Source: Myotis daubentonii (Eukaryota > Chordata > Mammalia > Chiroptera > Vespertilionidae). From it: a stretch of 64,000 nt of DNA. The notes below the pieces were generated by a model. It worked only from the letters and a program-made list of their open reading frames with translations. It was not told the DNA's origin and made no database searches. Positions 11,631 through 23,202 of the stretch are shown here, in pieces. The translations under genes and the position numbers were made by a program. Each line of letters begins with the position of its first letter. Within the stretch, counting starts at the first letter, position 1. Location of the stretch: contig NC_081841.1 of the NCBI RefSeq assembly GCF_963259705.1, forward strand, positions 92,785,059-92,849,058, written 5' to 3'.

Positions 11631-12094
11631 TGTTGCAGAAGACCAAAGAAAAACCAAGTGATGCTTTAAAGAAGAGGAGTGACACTTTTTATTTATGCCA
11701 GCAGACTCAGGGAATAACTTTCCAAATCTGAGTAAAGTAACATGCAGGGGGCTTCTCTTTTATATCTTTCTGGGGTCTTTGTCCCGCAAATATGGATTAT
11801 GCTTTTGATCCTTTTCACTGGCTTTGCAAGAAGGCCCCCAGGTGTTGGGGGCCTCCAGGCCATATCTGATGGTCTGGCCTGGCACCAGCATTAATAACCT
11901 TCCCTCCGGGGCAGTGCACTGTTCACAGTGTTATGGCCTCTGTAACAGGTTCTGCAAGACTAGTTTCTGGGAAAGAAGTAATGACTTAATTATAGGTTAT
12001 CAAAAATGTACACTGGGCTGGCTGGCATGGATTCAGGTTGCTAGCCCCCCAAATATCAGGGTTACATTGGAATTAGCCCTTTTTAGCCTTCTCA
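11631..12094 (-). mobile_element. Solo LTR (ERV1-like) inside the L1
   Basis: In minus orientation it starts TGAGAAGGCT and ends TTCTGCAACA, 464 bp, with the duplication TAAT at 11627-11630 and 12095-12098. The L1 reads through once it is removed. On its own strand it has GATATAAAAGAG as a TATA-like box and AAATAAAAAG as a poly(A) signal. No viral genes are present. Confidence 0.85.
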
Positions 12095-13126
12095 TAATGA
12101 CAGTTTCACTTCTTCTTTTCCAGTTTGGATGGCTTTTATTTCTTCTTCTTGTTTGATCATGATGGCTAGCACTTCCAGTGCTATGTTGAATGGGAGTGGT
12201 GAAAGTGGGCATCCCTGCCTTGTTCCTATTCTTAGGAGAAATGGTTTTAGTTTTTGCCCATTGAGTATGATATAGGCTGTAGGTTTGTCATATAAGGCTT
12301 TTATTATGTTGAGGTATGAACCCGCTATTCCCACTTTGCTGAGGGTTTTTATCAAGAAAGGGTGCTAGATTTTGTCAAATGCTTTTTCTGCATCGATTGA
12401 TATGATTATGTGATTTTTGTCTCTCAATCTGTTTTTGTGATGTATCACATTTATTGATTAGCAGATATTGTACCATCCTTGCATCCCTGGCATAAATCCC
12501 ACTTGGTCATGATGTATGATCTTTTGAATGTAATACTGGATCTGATTTGCTAGAATTTTGTTGAGGATTTTATCATATATGTTCATCAGGGATAATGGCC
12601 TGTATTTCTTTCTTTGTGGTGTCTTTATCTGGTTTTGGAATTAGGGTAATGCTGGCTTCATAGAAAGAGCTTGGAAGTGTGCCTTCCTCTTGAAATTTTT
12701 AAAATAGTCTGAGGAGGATAGGTTTTAGTTCTTCTCTGAATGTTTGGTAGAACTCCCCTGTGAAGCTGTCTGGACCACGGCTTTTGTTTGCTGGAAGATT
12801 TTTTATTACTGCTTCAATTTCATCGGTTGTTATTGGCCTACTCACATTTTTTTATTCTTCCTGATTGAGTTTTGGGAACTTGTATTTTGGGAGCTTGTCC
12901 ATTTTGTCTAGGTTGTCCAGTTTGTTGGAGTAGAGTTGTTCATAGTATTTTTTTACAATCCTTTGTATTTCTGTGGGGTCTGTTGTTACTTCACCTCTTT
13001 CATTTTTGATTTTGTTTATTTGAGTCCTCTCTCTTTGTTTCTTGGTGAGCCTGGCTAGAGGTTCATCAATCTTGTTTATCCTTTCTAAGAACCAGCTTTT
13101 GGTTTTATTGATCATTTGTATTGTTT

Positions 13127-13156
13127 GTGTGTGTTTTGTTGTTGTTGTTGTTGTTG

Positions 13157-13198
<42 letters not shown>

Positions 13199-13200
13199 CT
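13127..13200 (+). repeat. (TTG)n/(TG)n microsatellite
   Basis: A run of TTG triplets followed by about 18 TG units, inside the L1 remnant. Confidence 0.95.
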
Positions 13201-13449
13201 TGTGGGGGTTTTTTTTGTCTCTATGTCATTTATTTCCACTCTGATCTTTATTATTTCCTTAAATTAACGATAATTTAAAATATAATCGCCATCTGAAACT
13301 GGTGGCTATGGGAGAGAAGTCATGAAAGAGGACTCTGAAGTTTCTAGCTTCTGCTTGGCAGTGCCCAGAATATAGGGAGAGAACAAAGAGGAAGAGTAGA
13401 CATGGGAGAGGGGGAATAATTAGGTAAACTGGGCATATGGTTCACTTAA

Positions 13450-13812
13450 AAGGCCTCTGCAAGATCACTTACCTTTGAGACAGCATGGAGGGACCTGGAG
13501 AGTATTATGCTGAGCAAAATAAGCCAGTCAGAGAAAGACAAGCATCATATGATATCACTCAATAAACAAAATATACTGATGAACAAAATAGATCCAGAGA
13601 CATAGAAACAGACTGTCGAATATCAGAGGGAATGCAGGGGTGGTTGGGTGGGAAGAGATCAACCAAAGAACTTGTATGCATATATGCATAACCTATGGAC
13701 ACAGACAATAGGGTGGTGAAGGGGTGAGGGAGTGCTGGCGGGGGTGGGCTAGAAGGGGTCAATGGGGGGGGGAAAGGGGATATAGAATACTTTCAACAAT
13801 AAACATTAAAAA
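13450..13812 (+). mobile_element. L1 3' end, 5' truncated
   Basis: Plus-strand L1 tail: CAGCATGGAGGGACCTGGAG, a TATGCTGAGCAAAATAAGCC ORF2 end, then a 3' UTR with the G-rich tract at about 13730-13780 and the tail AACAATAAACATTAAAAAAA. No target duplication was identified. Confidence 0.8.
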
Positions 13813-16170
13813 AAAAGAAAATGAAAATTTGGCTCTGAAGCTCTGGGGAGAAATCAAGGGCAGAAAAATTTCTCAGAGGAAATGAAAAAAGCTTTTGAGA
13901 GTCGAAGTAGATTGTAATTAAACATAGCAATAGAATATTCAAGTATGGACAATTTTGTTTGTAGTGTCTTAAAATCATATTGGAGGAAAATGGTGATTCA
14001 ATATGAATAATGCCTATTTTTTCTCTCACTTAGCATAAAACCTCTAGCCAGTCAGTAAATATTTCAGAATGGAATACTTTTGTTGGTCATACTGCTGACT
14101 TTTTTGGGGAGGGACTCCTCCCTGACTCACATATTTTCTCTAAAATTACTGCTCATTCTATGCTCAGTTGGGAGTAATAGGTTCTCAAGAGATTAGACTT
14201 CCCTTACTAAATCAGTTACAAATATCTGTAATTGCAGAAGATGCATTCATTTGACAAATAATAGGGTTGATAATAATGACTGAGAAAAGCTTATTTGTAG
14301 ACTATGAGTATGTGTTGGAGGGAAAAAAGAAAATAAATATTTTGTAAGCATTTCTATGGGACACCAGTGTTAGTCATTGTGTACATGTGATTTCATTTGG
14401 TCTTCATAACCACCCTGTGATGTTGGGATCATGACCCCATTTCACAGATAAAGAATCTGAGGGTCAGAAGGTTGAGTAATATTTACCAGGTTATATTCTT
14501 TTCAATGTTTGAGTCATAGTTCTTCATACCATAGTTTTTGGGGGTTAGTACAGATAACCTGCAGATAGTTTTCTTTCTGCTTATATATTCATTTTCTAAT
14601 GTCCTTTCTAACCTCCTGGATTGGTTGCCTATATATTTATCTTTGTGCTGAAGTCTATATATGACAAAGATATGAGTGTCCCAAGACAACATTTTTTTTC
14701 ACTCCAGCTGCTCAGCCAGGAGTGGGAATATAAAATAGTTTGACCCAGGAAGTAATCATAAAGTAAAATTCCTGAGTAAGAAAATGTTGAGATATAACTG
14801 ACTTTCCCACCAATAATCAACAGGCTTACACAAATCTCTCCCACCACAGAAGAAAAAGAATCATACTGCATAATTGGAGAGCATCTTAAAAACTTATGCG
14901 TTTGTACATAATTAAGAGTACAAGTTAGAAAGAGCCAATGGAGTAGTCAATACAATGGTTAAAGAGTTAACTTTGAGAAATGGCAGAGTAATAAAATTCT
15001 TTGCAACTGATTCATTAGCCCATAATACCTACCAAAAAAAAAAAAATGGAATTGAACTAAGGGAAAAAATGGCCTGGAAAATAGACCAATATAGATTGCA
15101 GAACAAGGCAACACAAGAAGAGAACTGGGACTAGAACCAAAGCATGGGTTTTGTGGGTTTTTTAACCATACCTGGTTGTGATTTTCATCAGTGACCTAGC
15201 ATGGAAGTCTTGGCCATTACCATCAGAACTAGAGTAAACACAATTTTTATACAGCCCACATTTGTCCATATAATTGAATTTTATAAGCCTTTATACTCAG
15301 CTCTGCAGGAAGCCATCCATTGTCAATGCTGTCATGAGAGTGCACCAAGGAACTCAGAAGGCTGATGAACCTTGAGCTTTAGCAGGGCTAAAAGCTATGC
15401 ACCGATTGTTCTGTGTTGAGATAGCGATGGCTCGAAACAATTTCTTGACCTAATAGCCTCAAAGTAAATCTTTACTGACCTTTGAGACTGTCTGTCTGCT
15501 ACCTGTTTGCTGTGCTTTACTGAGGGCAAGATGTGTATCTAAAAGTGAATAAAAAGCAGACAGGCCAGAAGTCAGTGTGCCTCTCCAAGAGAGAAGTTTC
15601 CACCTGGCCTCCCATGTCTTCTAAATTCATATTTCTTGTATAGCATTTCCATTTGTGCACAGTCCCTCCTTCAGATCCTGAACCCTAGCCATAAAAGGTT
15701 GTGGCACAGCTCTTCTAATATTAACTGATGGATAATAATTTAAAGCACTACCTTGTTTACCATCTGCCGCCTGCCTGCCAACAGGTTAGTTTCCATTTCA
15801 TTTAATCATTCTAGTGAGACTTTAAATAATTCAAGGTGAAACTATCAGTTTGAAAGAAAATTGTAAGAAGCACTTAGGAAAAGATACTCTGGAATTGTGG
15901 GCAAGTGAAGATTAGTTTGACAAGTTTGAGAGAGGATACTTGTATAAAATTTGCTGAAAAATCTGCTGATATCAAATGAAAATGTACCACAATATTTAAA
16001 ATAATTTTCTGAATAAACTTCTGTTTCTACCCTTGTAGGAGCAATCAGAATCAAATTTGCTCTCCTGCCAAAACAAAACAAAACAAAACAAAAACAATGC
16101 ACTACAAACAGAACAAAATATATGAGACAACTGTTTTCAGGCAATGGGAAACAGAAGACTGTGGTCCCTG
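13813..16170. other. Intergenic, mostly unique
   Basis: No gene recognised. A degenerate MIR lies at about 14340-14500 and an (AAAAC)n tract at about 16072-16096. The remaining sequence is A/T-rich without clear repeat termini. Confidence 0.4.
14340..14500 (-). mobile_element. MIR SINE, degenerate
   Basis: CATAACCACCCTGTGATGTT followed by CCCCATTTCACAGATAAAG and a GAGGGTCAGAAGGTTGAGTA-like phrase matches the reverse complement of the ancient MIR core. Confidence 0.55.
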
Positions 16171-17159
16171 AGAGAAGATATATATTTACTCCATCTCTTT
16201 ACCTGGGGACAATTTCACAATCATGGCCTGGGGTGAACCACAGAGCACAAATAGTTCCACTGAGCTGGTGAGTCAGACAACAGAGCTTGGGAACTGCTAA
16301 AGCATCTGGAAATTTCAGTGCAGGGTACCAAAGTTAAAATAGCTACATGAGTGGCCCCCCTTTTTCTGGGGATTCCCTCCAGATTCCCAGACAAGCAATA
16401 GGTTGAATGGGCCCATGGAGAAACTCAACAAGGTCTAGCTTAGAGCTACTGCTCCAGAGCTGAGAGCATAACAGAGACATCAGAGGTCACATAGTCTTGT
16501 GGAACACAGGAGTTCTGGCTGAGTCATAACAGAGAGATCTACACTGAACACCCTGCGTATTTTGCTATGACACGGGGAAGACCACTCCTTAAGAGTAACA
16601 GCCATGCCCTATGACAAGGGCCACTCTAAACCTACTCTAACAAAGCCTAAAAGCAAGTCTCAACAGCACCCAAATGTGTAACAATCAAAACAAAACTCAC
16701 ACCCTTTAAAGAAATGCAACATAAACCAGATGCTCACAAGAATTCATTCAGAATGTCAAGGACACAATCACAAATTACTGTACATTTGAAGAGGCAGAAA
16801 AATGTAACTGATGAACCAAAAAAAAAGTAGTCAATAGAAACTGGCCAGAAGATGATCCAGATGTGGTAATTAAACAACTTAAAAATGGCTGTTATAAAAA
16901 TGTTCAAAGATTTAAAGAAAAAGATGGACATAATGAATGGAGAAAGGGAGATAGCTCAAGGAAAAAGTAGAAACTCTAAAATTAAAGAACCAAATGGAAA
17001 TTCTGAAACTGAAATTTACAGTATCTGAAATTAAAGGTCCACTGGATAAACTTAGCAGCAGATTGGCAATTTTAGATAAAAGGGTCATCAATTTCAAGAC
17101 ATATCAATAGAAATTATCCATTGTGAAGAAAAGAGAAAATTATTTTTAAAAATAGAGTC

Positions 17160-17338
17160 AGTGATGGGTGAGGAGAGGTATAAGAGGGTATAGGGGGGAT
17201 AAATGGTGATGGAAGGAGACTTGACTTGGGATGGTGAACACAATACAATATACAGATGATGTGTTACAGAATTTTACACCTGAAACCTATATAATTTTAT
17301 TAACCAACGTAACCACAGTAAATTCTATTTGAAATTAA
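17160..17338 (+). mobile_element. Short L1 3' tail insertion
   Basis: It contains GGTGAACACAATACAATATACAGATGATG, quoted here as two overlapping phrases GGTGAACACAATACAATA and ATACAGATGATGTGTTAC, then ATAATTTTATTAACCAA, a common L1 3' end in bats. Imperfect repeats ATAGAGTCAGTGAT (about 17152) and ATAGAATCAGTGAT (about 17347) look like its target duplication. A related tail is at about 42062-42305. Confidence 0.6.
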
Positions 17339-17385
17339 AAGGAAACATAGAATCAGTGATTTGTGGGACAATATCAAGTGGTCTA

Positions 17386-17632
17386 GCCCTAGCCAGTTTT
17401 CTCAGTGGTTAAGGCTTCAGTCTGCAGACTGAAGGGTTGAAGGTTTGATTCTGCTCAAGGGCACATACCTTGGTTGCTGTCTTGATCCCTGGCCCCATTC
17501 AGGGGCACCTGTGGGAGGTAACCAATCAATGTGTCTCTCTCACATCAGTGTTTCTCTCTCACAGTCTCTACCCCTCCTTTCCATTCTCTCTAAAAATCAA
17601 TGAGACAAAAAATCTTCAGTGAGGACTAACCA

Positions 17633-17682
<50 letters not shown>
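17386..17682 (+). mobile_element. VES-type SINE with (TG)n tail
   Basis: The tRNA-derived head CTAGCCAGTTTTCTCAGTGG and a box B-like GGTTTGATTCTGCTC are followed by TCTCTCTCACATC-type body, a CTAAAAATCAATGAG tail, and a run of TG at 17636-17682. Confidence 0.8.
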
Positions 17683-17684
<2 letters not shown>

Positions 17685-18383
17685 TGGCCTAACTAATTGC
17701 ATTTGGAGTCATGGAAAGAGAGCAGATGAAGAATGAGGCAGAAAAAATATAGAAAAATTAATGAGGAAAACATACTAAATTTAGTCTAAAATCATCAACC
17801 TACAAATTCTAGCAGCTCTTTAGCAGAAGAATTTAAAGAAACACACATATAGGCACATAAAAATTAAACTGCTGGGGGGAAAAAAATCTTAAAAGCCACT
17901 CTAGGAGCAATTATACGAATAACGTGGAAGCTAGAAGGCAATGGAATAACGTCATAAAGAAGAGGGGTTTGGAGGAAGTCTACCTAGTATCTTACATCAA
18001 ACAAAACTATTCCTAAAAAATAAAGACATTTTCAGGTAAATGAAAACTGAATCAGTATACTTGCACTACAATAAACACTAAAGAAAATTCTTCAGACTGA
18101 AAAGAAGATTCACTAGAAAGAGTCTCTGATCTGTAGTAAGGAATGAGGAGCACTAGAAAGAATATATACATGCCTAAATAAAAGAGGCTATATATTTCTT
18201 TTCTTCTCTTAATGACCTTGAAAGACAAATGATTATGTAGAGCAGAAATAGTGACATTGTAAGGTGGAAATATAATGTATGTAGAAATTGAATATGTGAC
18301 AATAGCACAAAGAAAGGGGAGGTAATGAAATTACACTGATGTGAAGCTCCAACATTTTTAAAACATTAACTATAAAATTATAG

Positions 18384-18814
18384 CCCTAACCCAGCCATGG
18401 GCAAACTACGGCCCGCTGGCCGGATCCGGCCCGTTTGAAATGAATAAAACTATTGAAAAAAAGAGACCGTACCCTTTTATGTAATGATGTTTACTTTGAA
18501 TTTATATTAGTTCACACAAACACTCCATCCATGCTTTTGTTCCGGCCCTCCGGTCCAGTTTAAGAACCCATTGTGGCCCTCGAGTCAGAAAGTTTGCCCA
18601 CCCCTGCCCTAACCAGTTTGGCTCAGTGGATAGAGTGTCAGCCTGCAGACTGAAAGGTCCCAGGTTCGATTCCAGTCAAGGGCATGTACCTTGGTTGTGG
18701 GCACATCCCCAGCAGGAGGTGTGCAGGAGGCAGCTGATCGATGTTTCTCTCTCATTGATTCTAACTCTCTATCCCCCTCCCTTCCTCTCTGTAAAAGTTC
18801 AATAAAATATATTT

Positions 18815-18863
<49 letters not shown>

Positions 18864-18866
18864 AAT
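18384..18866 (+). mobile_element. VES-type SINE split by a hAT element, with (AAAT)n tail
   Basis: The SINE has A-box-like TGGCTCAGTGGATAGAGTG and B-box-like GGTTCGATTCCAGTC segments (18619-18680), a CT-rich body and an (AAAT)n tail (about 18820-18865). Its first 8 bases (CCCTAACC) are duplicated around the hAT insertion at 18392-18606. Confidence 0.85.
18392..18606 (+). mobile_element. Non-autonomous hAT transposon
   Basis: It is 215 bp with imperfect terminal inverted repeats: CAGCCATGGGCAAACT at the left and the complement of CAGGGGTGGGCAAACT at the right. The 8-bp duplication CCCTAACC flanks it (18384-18391 and 18607-18614), the size expected for hAT. No transposase. Confidence 0.88.
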
Positions 18867-18872
18867 TATATA

Positions 18873-18908
18873 ATACTAGAGGCCTGGTGCATGAAATTCA
18901 TGCACTAT
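18873..18908 (-). mobile_element. Helitron 3' terminus only
   Basis: CTAGAGGCCTGGTGCATGAA followed by ATTCATGCAC is the reverse of the HeliBat 3' end (hairpin plus CTAG). The rest of the element is absent; L1-like sequence follows at once. Confidence 0.6.
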
Positions 18909-19045
18909 TCCTAGTTTACTGAGAGTTTTTGTCATAAATGGCTGTTAGATTTTGTCAAATGCTTTATCTGATCTAATAACACAATTATGTGATTTTTCTT
19001 CTTTAACCTGTTGCTGTGAGGGATTACATTAAATATTTATTGAAT
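18909..19045 (-). mobile_element. L1 ORF2 fragment
   Basis: AGATTTTGTCAAATGCTTTA and AATTATGTGATTTTTCTTC on the plus strand correspond to the reverse of the L1 reverse transcriptase region, as also seen at about 12365-12420. Confidence 0.65.
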
Positions 19046-19085
19046 ACCCGCAGTATGTGAAACATTGTCCAAAGATACTAAGAAG

Positions 19086-19138
19086 TGTGCTCAGTGGGAC
19101 AATGCTCCAACCAACTGAGCCACCTGGTCAGTGCTGGC
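19086..19138 (-). mobile_element. Truncated VES-type SINE head
   Basis: CCAACCAACTGAGCCACCTG followed by GTCAGTGCTGG is the reverse complement of the SINE A-box region. No body or tail remains. Confidence 0.6.
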
Positions 19139-19897
19139 CATTCTTTGCCCAAGGGAATTGGTGCCCTCTCTGAATTCCTACATTAAACTAACCCAGCCCA
19201 AGTTTATTGGTTGAAAACATACACAGGCCATTCTTCACATAGTTATTTCTATTTGCCTCTAGTGTCACAATGACAATCACAAAAAAACAAAATCCAAACA
19301 CATCAGAACTTAAATCTTTTTGGTCCCCTCAGCAGAATCTTGGTGCAGTCTGTTTGGGAACCAGTAATGTGGCTGGTCCCTGGTGCATTAGGCTGTTATG
19401 TCCTTTTTCCTTCAACGTCCCCATGGTGTAAGGAATGAAGTACCCAAGTTCTCAATGGTCTTTTGTAAGGACCCTCTGGACACCCAGTCAGCTCTGTTGA
19501 GCTCACTTCACACCCCTGCCCCAGGGAGAGCTGTTTCCAGGCCTGCGAAATGAGGAACTGAAGTTTAGGCCTACTCACACCTCCCTGCAGCCCCATCTTG
19601 GATTTCAGTAGCTGGAACTCCCACATCTTTTTGAGATTGCCTGGGGAGCATCCTACCCCTTGGCTACAGATTCAAAAGAGCTGTGTTCTTCCTTTTTAAC
19701 CTCAATTCTGTTGCTTCTCATTTTATACAAGGCCCATCAAGTACCTAGGTGGATTTCAAGTGTGCCTCATTGGATTTTGAAAGTACATTTTTAAAAAGTG
19801 CTAAGCTACAATAATTAACATAGAATCCAATTTGGTACAAAATGTGATATATCAATGAAACAGTAGAGCTCCCAAACAGACCCTTAGCGTGTCAGAA
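19139..19897. other. Intergenic, no recognised element
   Basis: Unique-looking sequence. A 76-codon minus frame (19396-19626) has no family signature that I recognise. Confidence 0.4.
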
Positions 19898-20363
19898 TCC
19901 TATATAAAAAAAGCCTAATATGCTAAGTGTCCGGTTGACTGGTCAGCCATTCAACTAATCAAAGTGTAATATGCTAATGAGATGCTAAGGCAGCTCAACC
20001 GCTCACTATGACATACACTGACCACCAGGGCGCAGTCAACCAGTCGACCAGTTACTATGACATGCACTGACCACCAGAGGGCAGATGCTCCAACCAGTAG
20101 GTTAGCTTACTGGGGGGGTCTGTCCGATTGGGACTGAGATAGGCCAGACATGCCCTGGAGCCCTCCCACGGTCCCTCCCCAGCTAGCCAACCTCCAGTGT
20201 CCCTTCCCGGCCCTGATGGCACTGGTGGGGTCCCTCGGCCTGGCCTGTGCCCTCTTGCAATCCAGGACTCCTCAGGGGATGTTGGAGAGCTGGTTTTGGC
20301 CTGATCCTGCAGGCCAGGCCGAGGGACCCCACTGGTGCACAAATTCATGCACCGGGCCTCTAG
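19898..20363 (+). mobile_element. Complete non-autonomous Helitron (HeliBat-type)
   Basis: Starts TCCTATATAAAAAAAGCC and ends GTGCACAAATTCATGCACCG followed by GGCCTCTAG. It is flanked by host A on the left and T on the right, which fits A|T targeting with no duplication. It holds two copies of the CACTGACCACCAG phrase (about 20017 and 20067) and a GC-rich 3' half. No Rep/helicase coding capacity. Confidence 0.92.
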
Positions 20364-20374
20364 TTTGGTATATA

Positions 20375-20600
20375 ACAGCCAACATCTACATAGCATTTAA
20401 TCATGTGTCAGGTACTATTCTAACTGTTCTACATACATTAATTGAATTCTCACAATCATCAGTTGAATTGACATTATTATAACCATTTTACAGACAAGCA
20501 TACGGAGGCACAGGTTGCCTCAGATTTCCACAATTACTGGAGTTTGGTTTGAACTAGGCAGGCTGATTCCAGAATCTATGCACTTAACCTCTATCCTATG
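20375..20600 (-). mobile_element. MIR SINE, degenerate
   Basis: CATACATTAATTGAATTCTC, ACCATTTTACAGACAAGC and ATGCACTTAACCTCTATCC form the reverse of an ancient MIR core and flank. Confidence 0.6.
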
Positions 20601-21262
20601 ACAAAGATGATATCACAAATTATTGGCTAAGAAAAAGATTATTTAGTAAACAACAGAAAAAGGAAAGGAAGCTATAGCTTCATTAGGTATTATGTCCTGA
20701 AATAAATTCAGATGTTTTAGTTAAACATTAGCAACATAAGAAAATATAGTGACATGTTGACTTGATATTAAAAAGGGAAGAACAATGGAAAAATCTACAA
20801 ATGAAAACATGTAATTAATTTGACTAAATAAAACTTAACTTCTATATATTAAAAGTCCAGTGATCAGCTGGAAAAATATTTGCAACATATAACATATACT
20901 AGTAGTTAATAGCTTGACTATATAAAATGTTGGTACATGTTGGCAAAAAAATGTTTATTTCAATAAGAAAACTATACAAATTGCATTCACAAAAGAAAAT
21001 GACCAACAAACATATGGAAAATGATCAAAGCAACACACAAGAATGAACAGTAAGATATATACCCTATCAAATATACAAAGATTTCAAAAGCAAGGAATAT
21101 ATTCAGTATTAGGGATTAATAAACCACTGGTAGATTATGTAAATTGTTCAACCTTTTTTGAGGCCAATTTCTCAATGGTTCTCAAAAACCTTAAGATGTT
21201 CACTCCCGTTAGCCCAGTAATTCGATTTCCTGAGGAAATCATCAGAATTGTGGACAACATGT
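20601..21262. other. Intergenic A/T-rich sequence
   Basis: No gene or clear repeat. The end of this stretch contains the left target duplication of the HAL1 element. Confidence 0.4.
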
Positions 21263-21277
21263 ACAAGAATATTCTTT
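21263..21277 (-). repeat. Target-site duplication of HAL1 copy 1
   Basis: ACAAGAATATTCTTT, identical to 23188-23202. The last three T's are shared with the poly(T) run, so at least 12 bp are unambiguous. Confidence 0.9.
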
Positions 21278-23187
21278 TTTTTTTTTTAATTAAATCTTTA
21301 TTGTTCAGATTATTACGTTTGTTCCTTTTTCCCCCCCCCCCCCCCATAACTCCCCTCCTCCCAGTTCCCGCCCCACCCTCCGCCCTCACTCCCCACCCAC
21401 TGTCCTCATCCATAGGTGCACGATTTTTGTCCAGTCTCTTCCCACATCTCCCACACCCCTTTCCCCCCCAAGAATAGTCAGTCCATTCCCTTTCTATGTC
21501 CCTGATTCTATTATAATCAACAGTTCATTCTGTTCATCAGATTATTCACTTGATTCTTAGATTCACTTGTTGATAGATGCATATTTGTTGTTCATAATTT
21601 GTATCTTTACCTTTTTCTTCCTCTTCCTCTTCTTAAAGGATACCTTTCAGCATTTCATATAATCCTGGTTTGGTGGTGATGAACTCCTTTAGCTTTTCCT
21701 TATCTGTGAAGCTCTTTATCTGACCTTCAATTCTGAATGATAGCTTTGCTGGGTAAAGTAATCTTGGTTGTAGGTTCTTGGTATTCATTACTTTGAATAT
21801 TTCTTGCCACTCCCTTCTGGCCTGCAAAGTTTCTGTTGAGAAATCAGCTGACAGTCGTATGGGTATTCCCTTGTAGGTAACTGAGTTTCTTTCTCTTGCT
21901 GTTTTTAAGATTCTCTCTTTATCTTTTGCTCTTGGCATTTTAATTATGATGTGTCTTGGTGTGGTCCTCTTTGGATTCCTTTTGTTTGGGGTTCTCCGCG
22001 CTTCTTGGACCTGTAAGTCCATTTCTTTCACCAGGTGGGGGAAGTTTTCTGTCATTATTTCTTCAAATAGGTTTTCAATATCTTGCTCTCTCTCATCTTC
22101 TGGCACCCCTATAATTCGGATGTTGGTACGCTTGAAGCTGTCCCAGAGGCTCCTCACACTATCCTCGCATTTTTGGATTCTTTTTTCATTTTGCTTTTCC
22201 GGTTGTATGTTTTTTGCTTCCTCGCATTTCAAATCATTGACTTGATTCTTGCGCTCCTCTGGTCTGCTGTCGGGCGTCTGTATAATATTCGTTATTTCAG
22301 TCCGTGTGTGCTTAATTTCTAGTTGGTTCCCCAATATAAGATCGAGGGTCTTATTAGTTTTCGTGTAGATCTCATTAAGTTTATCGGCAGCTTCTAAACA
22401 GTTCTTGAGAGACCTTAAAAGTGTGGTTCTGAACTCTATTTCTTCCATTGACAATTTTGTCCTGTTTCTTTGTCTCCGCATTTTGTTATGCTTCCTTGGT
22501 GCACCCCCTAGTGGTCTTTGTTCAAAGTCTTATAGATAAATCTTGATTGTTGTAGCTAATTCCAGGGAGGGTTTGACCTCCAGGACAAGTGGCTGTGAGG
22601 ATCAGCTGTGTCTGCAGAGAGAGAACTTCTGTCCTCTAGGGAGGTGCTAATCTAGCCTTTGCCTGAGGCTATCCGGCAAATGCCTCTGTGCAGGGCTTGG
22701 GCGGGGCGGGTCGCACAGGATCAACAGGGTGGGCCGGAGAGAGCAGTTATGGCGGCTCTCAGTCCTGTCCCCAGGGGCTCTGCCTCTCTGAGTCCCAGCA
22801 CCCGCTGCAAAGCTCGGAGAGAAAGCTGCATTCGCTCTGACCGAAGCCAGACAGTCCTGCTTCTCCCGTTTGAGTCTGGGTCCCTAAAGACTCGCCCGGA
22901 TCTGGTGCTCAGAGTCTGCGACTCCCTCCCGATTGAAAACAACAACCGCGCCCTCCGCCGCCAGCCCGCTCCGCGCACTCCGCACCTCAGAATTTGACTT
23001 CAGCACTGCGCCTCCTCTGAGTGTCCGTATGCGTTTCTCTTTCCTCCTAGTTGTAGGACTTCCACTCAGCCAGCGTTCCTGTGGTTCTGGGTGATGTCCC
23101 TTCCGTTTTTTGGTTTCACTTTTGAAGTAGTTGTTCAAAGCAGCAAACTCCGGCGTTAACCTATGCCGCCATCTTGGTTCTTCGAGC
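21278..23187 (-). mobile_element. Full-length ORF1-only LINE (HAL1 architecture), copy 1
   Basis: A 1.9-kb LINE read on the minus strand. It has a GC-rich 5' UTR starting GCTCGAAGAACCAAGATGG (23187 leftward), one intact ORF1 (21633-22481), a roughly 340-bp 3' UTR with a G-rich tract (C-run at 21331-21345 on plus), and a poly(A) tail (T-run at 21278-21288). ORF2 is wholly absent: ORF1 runs straight into the 3' UTR. Half-L1 (HAL1) elements have this layout and depend on L1 reverse transcriptase in trans. Identical 15-bp duplications show L1-type insertion, and the open ORF suggests a fairly recent one. A second copy lies at 38388-40504. Confidence 0.88.
21633..22481 (-). CDS. LINE ORF1 protein, intact (HAL1)
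   Basis: A 282-residue L1 ORF1p-like RNA-binding protein, uninterrupted from ATG (22479-22481) to the stop. The N-terminal half (about residues 10-130) is charged and heptad-like (LRSLKNCLEAADKLNEI), consistent with the trimerising coiled coil. An RRM-like region begins about NIRIIGVPEDEREQ (residues 121-134), followed by ENLFEEIMTENFP. The C-terminal domain carries TPRHIIIKMPRAKDKERILK, RLSADFSTETLQARREWQ and LQPRLLYPAKLSFRIEGQ, all strong ORF1p signatures. Such proteins form ribonucleoprotein particles with element RNA. No ORF2 follows. It is an element protein, not a host gene. Confidence 0.9.
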   Translation of the reverse strand: MRRQRNRTKLSMEEIEFRTTLLRSLKNCLEAADKLNEIYTKTNKTLDLILGNQLEIKHTRTEITNIIQTPDSRPEERKNQVNDLKCEEAKNIQPEKQNEKRIQKCEDSVRSLWDSFKRTNIRIIGVPEDEREQDIENLFEEIMTENFPHLVKEMDLQVQEARRTPNKRNPKRTTPRHIIIKMPRAKDKERILKTARERNSVTYKGIPIRLSADFSTETLQARREWQEIFKVMNTKNLQPRLLYPAKLSFRIEGQIKSFTDKEKLKEFITTKPGLYEMLKGIL

Positions 23188-23202
23188 ACAAGAATATTCT
23201 TT
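23188..23202 (-). repeat. Target-site duplication of HAL1 copy 1
   Basis: ACAAGAATATTCTTT, identical to 21263-21277. Confidence 0.9.

Larger units (their letters stand above)
9738..13259 (-). mobile_element. 5'-truncated L1 (ORF2 part plus 3' UTR), minus strand
   Basis: Read on the minus strand, the end of an L1 ORF2 is visible: [14 protein letters not shown] (about 12852-12900), [20 protein letters not shown] (about 12180-12240), the region around the FADD catalytic motif (split by the LTR), [20 protein letters not shown] (about 11230-11289) and a C-terminal [14 protein letters not shown] knuckle (about 10300-10370). The 3' UTR and A-tail lie at 9738-10000. Many stops and frameshifts; not active. 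A solo LTR (11631-12094) and a GT repeat (13127-13200) interrupt it. Confidence 0.88.
16171..18383 (+). mobile_element. Old L1 (L1M-type), 5' UTR to ORF1 region, interrupted
   Basis: Plus-strand text resembles the 5' half of an old L1, for example CAGAAAAATGTAACTGATG and GAAGATGATCCAGATGTGGT. It is interrupted by an L1 tail (about 17160-17335) and a SINE with a GT repeat (about 17386-17682), and resumes to about 18383. All frames have stops. Confidence 0.6.

Noticed and set aside
18619..18680. tRNA gene suggested by A-box and B-box motifs
   Set aside because: These are tRNA-derived heads of VES-type SINEs. No cloverleaf could be completed and an A-rich SINE tail follows.
20840..20875. Helitron 5' end at TCTATATATTAAAAG
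   Set aside because: Similar start, but no HeliBat interior or 3' terminus follows, and the text runs on as A/T-rich unique sequence.
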